A stretch of DNA of 64,000 nucleotides from Pogonophryne albipinna (lineage: Eukaryota; Chordata; Actinopteri; Perciformes; Artedidraconidae), in assembly GCA_028583405.1 (NCBI GenBank), contig JAPTMU010000278.1, positions 186,001 through 250,000 of the forward strand. The letters are read 5' to 3'. Position 1 is the first letter of the stretch. The number at the start of each line of letters is the position of its first letter. Below, piece by piece: positions 58,394-64,000 of the stretch. Below the pieces are notes generated by a model that was given only the letters and a program-made list of their open reading frames with translations, was not told the DNA's origin and searched no databases. The position numbers were made by a program, and so were the translations under genes.

Positions 58394-60370
58394 TTAATAG
58401 ACCGTATGTGATGGTTGATTGTTGCTGTCTGTGACCTCTGACCCCACCAGGCCTTCTTCTGCAGCGCTCTGCTGATCTCCCTCTGAGGTCTTTGGCTCTC
58501 CTTCTTTCTTACAAATCGCTGTGAAAACATTAAACACAGTTTTAGAGACTTCATACAATTAGGACAGGTTGTGTGTTCTGAGGCCCTGTTCTGCTCTCTG
58601 GGTTCTCCCTCTCCTGTAGTTCTTCAGGTTTCAGTGCATGTAAATGGTCTGCAAAGGCTACAATCCCTGTGCTCCCTCAGAGGGAGTTTCTCTCCTAAGC
58701 CATTGCCTTGTATTCTGATATTGGATACTGTTTGTTTTACTTTAAATCATATTATACGTTTGTATTAGATAATCATCTAAATCTAAAAGTTACTAAAGTT
58801 TCAAATAACTGTAGTGGAAGAAAACTACAATATCATTATTTTTAAATGTAGTGGAGTAGAAGTATAGAGTAGCATACACTGAAAACACTCAAGTACATTT
58901 TTGAGGTACTTGTACTTTACCTAAGTCCAGTAAATGCAGTGGCGTTTTTTTATGTACAAAAGTGGAGGGGCACGAACAACTTAGATGTGTGTACGCTTCT
59001 GGTGCTTTTTTAAACACGTAAACAAATAGCTGTAGGCTCGCCGTAAACGGTGACGTCATGACGCAGCAGCGGCAGCACCAGTCGGGCTCTGGGCGGTGTG
59101 AACAAAATGGGGGCTGAAAAGAAAAACCGGTTCTGAACCAGAAAAGCTCAAGAACGGAGCTAGAACGGGAACCACGTTGGTGTGAAAGCCCTATTAGATC
59201 CCCTTTCTTCCCCGTTTGATGCTGTTTGAACTCCACCAGGTCTACATGCCTCAATGCAGTGGATGCTGCCACTTGATTGGCTGATTACATATTTGCCTTA
59301 ACGAGCAGTTACAGGTGTACCTAATAAAGTGGCCAGTGAGTGTGTTGGGTCAGACATATTGTGATATTTGTTTAGTTTTGTAACTTACGGATCTTCCCAC
59401 TCTTCAGAACCAGCAGAACAACGAGAATGAGAATCAGGAGAACTGTGGGAATGATAGCAGCACGACCAGCCTCTCTGTTTGAAGCATCTGGAATACAATC
59501 AGAGGAGATTTCAGTTCACAAGAAGAGCCAAGGTGATGCAGTTTCACATCAGCTCCCACTATCAGACTGTCCTTTACCCAGAGGGACAAAGACTCTACAT
59601 TTCTCTACAGAGGTTTAAAATAATGTACCATTTCTCTCTCCAGCTGGAGGTGAGGTTGTGCTGGAGTCGTTCCTCTTGGTCTGGTTCTCTTGCTCCTTTG
59701 TTACTGTTTCAAATGAGAGAGGTCTTATTTAGGGACAACAGGAGTCATTATCTGCAGATTCATTAAGTGACTGTTCAACAAGAAAATAACTACAGGCCTT
59801 GAGAGTCAAGTGAGGAAAAAACCTTTAAAAACAATAAATCTGTCAAAACCCTTTTCCCCTTCCTGTTTCTTAAAGTCATAAACACACATTGTAATGTTTA
59901 AGGTGAGTTTTGGGATTTGAGTTTTGTGGGGTTTGTGGGTTGTTATCAAAAGATGCTGATATGCTGGTAATTGTTTTGCCTCTCAGGGCTTCCAGGCTGT
60001 TCAGTATTAAACTCTTACCGACGGTGAGGTGAGTCGAACATCTGACCTCCAGCTGTGGGAGATAGACTTCATAAGACCCATTGTCAGACAGAGATACGTT
60101 GGAGATGGTCAGAGTCGAGACTCCTCTGGTCAGGTCTCCATGATTCAGAGTGGTTCTGTCTCTGTACTGAAGCATCTGGGAATCAGGGTCATCGCGCCGA
60201 CTTCGATAAACATGAACGTAAAGGGTGTGTCCTCTATTCCATTCCACTGTTCTAGAGGACAGGTTGATGGGGGGGTCCAGACGACACTGAAGAGTCGCTG
60301 ATCCTCCCTCCACGGCCTCGACAGGCTGAGAGGGAAGACATGCAAGAGGCAGTGCTGCGGAGAAGAACAT
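58394..60370 (-). CDS. butyrophilin/MOG-like Ig-domain type I membrane protein, right copy
   Basis: Exons in transcript order are 60,019-60,354 (Ig), 59,629-59,703 (stalk), 59,389-59,487 (transmembrane) and 58,394-58,518 (tail, stop at 58,394-58,396). Exon lengths are identical to the left copy (336, 75, 99 and 125 bp) and all splice sites are intact. The coding sequence differs by at least one replacement (SNVSLSD here, SNISLSD in the left copy). It shares the missing F-strand Cys (SYEVY) and the absent signal exon. The two genes converge on the palindrome centre. Intact frames in both copies argue against simple decay, but recent duplication or arm-to-arm conversion would also explain this. 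Confidence 0.75.
58800..59340. repeat. intron 3 interspersed repeats, right arm
   Basis: Mirror of 45,001-45,560, with the same CACTGGCC-type repeat and MITE-like segment. Confidence 0.4.
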
Positions 60371-60851
60371 TTGGACAGTTTTAGAGCCTTTAAAGAAAAT
60401 ACTTAGTTTTAAAGGTCCCCTATTTTACTGTTTTTCATCAATATATCACAGGTCTCAGATATATCCAGAACATGTCTCCGATTGGCTGAAACACCAAACA
60501 GATCATTGCAGCATTACCCATAATCCCCTCTGTTTCAGCCCTGTTTCCAAAGTGCTGATTCTCTGTCTGTTACTTTAGATGAAAATAAGGAGCCCCTCCC
60601 CACGCCCCTCTGAGAGACATTTGGTTACAAAGAACTCAATGGTGCTCTAGGAGGAGATTCAGGTGATAAGGGGGGGGGGGGGTTACCTTGGTTGCTGATT
60701 GGCTAATGGTTACTCAAGCCAAAACAATGTTATGACATCATAAAGTGGCCAAAATCTGATCAGCTCATTTTCAGACAGGTTTTTATAGAAATGGATCAGG
60801 ACAAAAACAGAGAGAATCTTTGTTCCTGAAACTTTCAGAGTCTCTTTCCAC
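60371..60851. other. upstream region of Ig gene, right arm
   Basis: Mirror of 43,489-43,970. It has a polyG run at about 60,670-60,682. No signal-peptide exon was found here either. Confidence 0.5.
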
Positions 60852-61383
60852 AGAGGGGACACATGTTGATGTAGAAGAGACATGAAGAAGAGGGGACACA
60901 TGTTGATGTAGAAGAGACATGAAGAAGAGGGGACACATGTTGATGTAGAAGAGACATGAAGAAGAGGGGACACATGTTGATGTAGAAGAGACATGAAGAA
61001 GAGGGGACACATGTTGATGTAGAAGAGACATGACGAAGAGGGGACACATGTTGATGTAGGAGAGACATGAAGAAGAGGGGACACATGTTGATGTAGAAGA
61101 AACATGAAGAAGAGGGGACACATGTTGATGTAGAAGAGACATGAAGAAGAGGGGACACATGTTGATGTAGAAGAGACATGAAGAAGAGGGGACACATGTT
61201 GATGTAGAAGAGACATGAAGAAGAGGGGACACATGTTGATGTAGAAGAGACATGAAGAAGAGGGGACACATGTTGATGTAGGAGAGACATGAAGAAGAGG
61301 GGACACATGTTGATGTAGAAGAGACATGAAGAAGAGGGGACACATGTTGATGTAGAAGAGACATGAAGAAGAGGGGACACATG
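60852..61383. repeat. 37-bp minisatellite, right arm (~14 units)
   Basis: The same unit as in the left arm, inverted, with about six more copies. The overlapping minus-strand frames of up to 211 codons are artefacts of the repeat. Confidence 0.95.
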
Positions 61384-62790
61384 TTTCTTATTGACCTTTC
61401 TTACCAGCAGAGGCCGCTGAGCATCGATCTGACCTCAGTTTGAAACTTATTAGACTAAACTCAGCTTAGAGAAAAGAGCCTATCTCTGCTCTAACAGCTC
61501 TCTGGCTCTCAGGTGTTATCTTTTATATTTTTAACTACAATCTGCTCCTTGAATAGCAATTCAACATAGAAAGTAACTTGGTAGCATACATTTCCTTACT
61601 GTGCTTAAGAACACTTCCAATATATATTGTACTGTATATGTATACAGTCTATGGTAGCCTACTTTACCTGAGTACTTCTGCTATACCTCTTGTCCACTTC
61701 ATATGAGACGTAATGTACTTTTTACTCCTCTTCATTCAGCTTTGCTTTAAAGACAGATTTACTGTATTACATTTTACACAATCTCAAGCATCTGAATGTC
61801 ATCTGGTAACATCCCAATAAATAATTCCACACACACACACCTGTCTGAGTAAATGTGCTGCTGCTAAAACGATGAAAGCACTTCAATGAAACCTAATCTG
61901 GATCCAGATCATGCTGGCCAAAGTAATAACATATATTCTAGATGTAATGGGCACTGACAGTGAAGCGAGAATAAAGAATCACACAACCTCTGAAATTAAT
62001 AATCCGCTCTGGTTTTTGTGAGAATTTTGAACAGGTAAAAAAAACACTTACTTCAGTCAAAGCATCCTGATATAAAAGTATGATTTTCCCTCTAATGCAG
62101 TGGTTCCCAACCTTTTTTCCCCAAGAGCCCCCCCAAATGACTCCTGTTGGAAGTTGCGCCCCCCCCCCCCACACACACACACACATTGGGGGGGAGGGGG
62201 GGGCGCAACAGCGGTAATTAAGTTTAAAAGTCTCAAAAATGCTACAACTACTGTCACAAACTGGATGAATGTGAAGTGTTTTGTTAAAGGAGGATGAAAG
62301 CGTAATTAAGGAGCACTATTGGAGTGACTTTGATGGCTATTGGACTCAGGATTCATTCATTTGGATTCCCGCTGTATGGAGAAATTAAAGGACGGTGCGG
62401 AAGTGGAAACAATTCACAAAGGGATTAAACTGTTTAAAACACACGCTCAAAGAAAGCAGGATTTTGCCGATGTGTTTATGTGGATTCAAAAGTCGTAAAT
62501 AATCTACAAAATGGAGGAGACCGATCTGATCGGAGCAACTGACAAATAATCCAACTGAAACCGGAATGGACAATGACTATGTTTTAAAAATGCGCTTATC
62601 CAGACAAGCCCGGTTTGGACACTTTACGGGCAGAAGAAACATTTCTATTAAAGAAAAAATTATACATTTCTGTCTTTTGATGCCTTTAATACTAACTTGA
62701 ATTTTTATTAAAATTAATTAGTCAATTATTTTTTATATTTTATTGTAATGTAGAGACAAGTACGGAGCCCTGGAGGGTTCATTGAGAGAA
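61384..62790. other. non-coding arm sequence, mirror of left edge
   Basis: Mirror of 41,741-43,178. It contains the hAT-like terminus at 62,098-62,112 and CA/polyC/polyG runs at 62,158-62,208. No gene is supported. Confidence 0.6.
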
Positions 62791-62796
62791 AAATAA

Positions 62797-63003
62797 ATAA
62801 AACGTGGCCACGTTTTACTTTCTTGTGCGCACGCTTTAGTAACTCGTGCGCACGCTTTGGTAACTCGTGCGCACGAGTTACTAAAGCGTGCGCACGAGTT
62901 ATTAAAGCGTGCGCACGAGTTACTAAAGCGTGCGCACGAGTTACTAAAGCGTGCGCACGAGTTACTAAAGCGTGCGCACGAGTTAGTAAAGCGTGGCCTC
63001 GTT
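62797..63003. repeat. CGTGCGCACG minisatellite, right palindrome edge
   Basis: About eight 21-bp units, with an internal switch of orientation near 62,870 (CTTTGGTAACTCGTGCGCAC versus GTTACTAAAGCGTGCGCACG). The AAAACGTGGCCACGTTTT palindrome sits at the inner edge. Arm homology ends inside this array at 62,887. Confidence 0.9.
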
Positions 63004-63105
63004 TTATTTAAATTGAGGGATTCCTGTCCATGACTCACAGTATCTGCTGCCCACAGCTGTTTTATAGAAGGAAAACCTCCTTCACTTTATGAAATCTCTG
63101 CGGCA

Positions 63106-63398
63106 CCAGTGGCCTGTACTACGAAGCAGGATTTGCTATTTACACTATTCATTCATGAAGTATGACGCTGCGCTGTCTGCACGCGTCTCCATGTTTGTGA
63201 TTGGTCAAATGTTGGTAACCCCGTCCCTTTCACGTGAACGCGCTCTCAGCCGGACAGAGAAACCCGGGTTGATTTGCTGAGTTGATAACCAGCTTCGTAG
63301 GACCGCTTAGCGACATCGCGTTTGTTAGGGTTAGTTAAGCCGGGTAAATCAAACATATCCAGGGTCTGTTGAACTGGCTTCGTCGTACAGGGCACTGG
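63106..63398. mobile_element. MITE with CCAGTGGCCTGTACTACGAAGC ends
   Basis: Terminal inverted repeats of 22 bp differ at two positions. The GCCTGTACTACGAAGC terminus resembles Harbinger-type MITEs that are common in fish. The 293-bp interior is non-coding. Confidence 0.7.
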
Positions 63399-63827
63399 AG
63401 GCAGTAACGTGTAACCCAGCAGAATCTGAGAAGAGCAGCACCAGCTGCAAAGAGCTGTGCCTTTTACTGTTTACTTCACTGCGTTTCCCTTCATTAGAAC
63501 CGCTGAATAGAGATCGAGGCTGCTACGTTTAACCACACACACCTCTACACACATCGAACTACCAGAGTATTCCCCCTCGTTTTATGAAGGAGATGTCCTG
63601 TCACCGGGGCGCATGATGTGTGTGCGTGTCCGGTGTGTTTGTGTGTGTCCGACACCACCGGCATTTGTTTTAAAATTACCACGAACAGTAATTTACACAA
63701 ATCTGGTTCTCCATAGTTATATGTGTATTCCCAAGTGAAAGAAATTCGTTTAATCTTAATCTGGATGTGCCATAGTCCTGCCGGAGTGCACCGGAACGAA
63801 CGATACTATCATAAACATATGCCCATG

Positions 63828-63829
<2 letters not shown>
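63399..63829. other. unassigned sequence outside the palindrome
   Basis: No gene or repeat family is recognised. A GT-rich patch lies near 63,617-63,650. Confidence 0.5.

Positions 63830-63884
<55 letters not shown>
63830..63884. repeat. CA microsatellite
   Basis: An uninterrupted run of more than 25 CA dinucleotides. Confidence 0.98.
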
Positions 63885-63886
<2 letters not shown>

Positions 63887-64000
63887 CGAGGCCATGCTTT
63901 ATTAACTCGTGCGCACGCTTTAGTAACTCGTGCGCACGCTTTAGTAACTCCTGCGCACGCTTTAATAATAACTCGTGCGCACGCTTTAGTAACTCGTGCG
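63885..64000. repeat. CGTGCGCACG minisatellite, continues past window
   Basis: At least four units of the same 21-bp family in inverted orientation relative to 62,880-63,003, beginning AAAACGAGGCCATG. Together the two stretches bracket 63,004-63,884. Confidence 0.9.

Larger units (their letters stand above)
41646..62887. repeat. 21-kb palindrome (inverted duplication)
   Basis: The left arm 41,646-51,854 (10,209 bp) is the reverse complement of the right arm 51,982-62,887 (10,906 bp), around a 127-bp spacer. Homology runs through the Ig gene, LINE, MITEs, minisatellites and THAP exons. Differences are sparse substitutions plus three large indels: 886 bp only in the right arm, 379 bp only in the left arm, and about six extra 37-bp units in the right arm. 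Those indels account for nearly all of the length difference. Inner and outer breakpoints are sharp. Confidence 0.95.

Noticed and set aside
60710..61382. Minus-strand frames of 181-211 codons (CPLFFMSLLHQHV repeats)
   Set aside because: Produced by the 37-bp minisatellite. Three frames are open in the same stretch and the left-arm counterpart has a different length.
63325..63336. Telomere-like TTAGGGTTAG
   Set aside because: Only about one and a half units, inside a MITE. Not a telomeric tract.

Overview
The window looks like nuclear DNA of a teleost fish. The evidence is a butyrophilin/MOG-like Ig gene with short introns, an L2/CR1-type LINE, hAT- and Harbinger-style MITEs, two non-autonomous LTR elements, CA and CT microsatellites and very long satellite arrays. 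There is no prokaryotic or organellar signature. About 28 kb is satellite DNA, and most of the long open frames are by-products of tandem repeats whose unit length is a multiple of three.

Layout. Positions 1-3,694 are a third copy of a block that also occurs in both palindrome arms: a MITE, an 867-bp extra segment and a dead LINE reverse transcriptase. A transposon-derived stretch (3,695-4,466) follows, then a non-autonomous LTR element (LTR from 4,467, primer-binding-site-like sequence at 5,176, polypurine tract at 7,904, second LTR running into the gap). An assembly gap of exactly 1,000 N covers 8,205-9,204. A 26-bp satellite fills 9,205-25,572 and 29,775-39,749 (about 1,000 units). It is split by a 4.2-kb LTR retroelement (25,573-29,774) with a 5-bp ATTAC target duplication and a 1,188-codon proline-rich open frame. 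A 21-bp satellite (39,750-41,255) follows.

Positions 41,646-62,887 form a palindrome with arms of 10.2 and 10.9 kb and a 127-bp spacer. Each arm carries one Ig-domain membrane-protein gene, a copy of the dead LINE, the MITE and the first two exons of a THAP-domain gene. The third THAP exon lies only in the spacer. The arms are nearly identical but differ by point changes, an 886-bp segment, a 379-bp MITE deletion and the copy number of a 37-bp minisatellite. The arms end inside a self-complementary CGTGCGCACG minisatellite. The last 1.1 kb holds a MITE, a CA microsatellite and another inverted stretch of that minisatellite.

The plausible host genes are the duplicated Ig gene and, less surely, the THAP gene. 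The most unusual observations are: (1) an LTR whose R region is duplicated around a 36-nt poly(A), which looks like a reverse-transcription fossil; (2) the palindrome centred on a THAP exon and bounded by palindromic minisatellites; (3) long identical variant strings within the 26-bp satellite that reveal higher-order duplication; (4) a retroelement frame kept open through seven tandem arrays whose unit lengths are all multiples of three.
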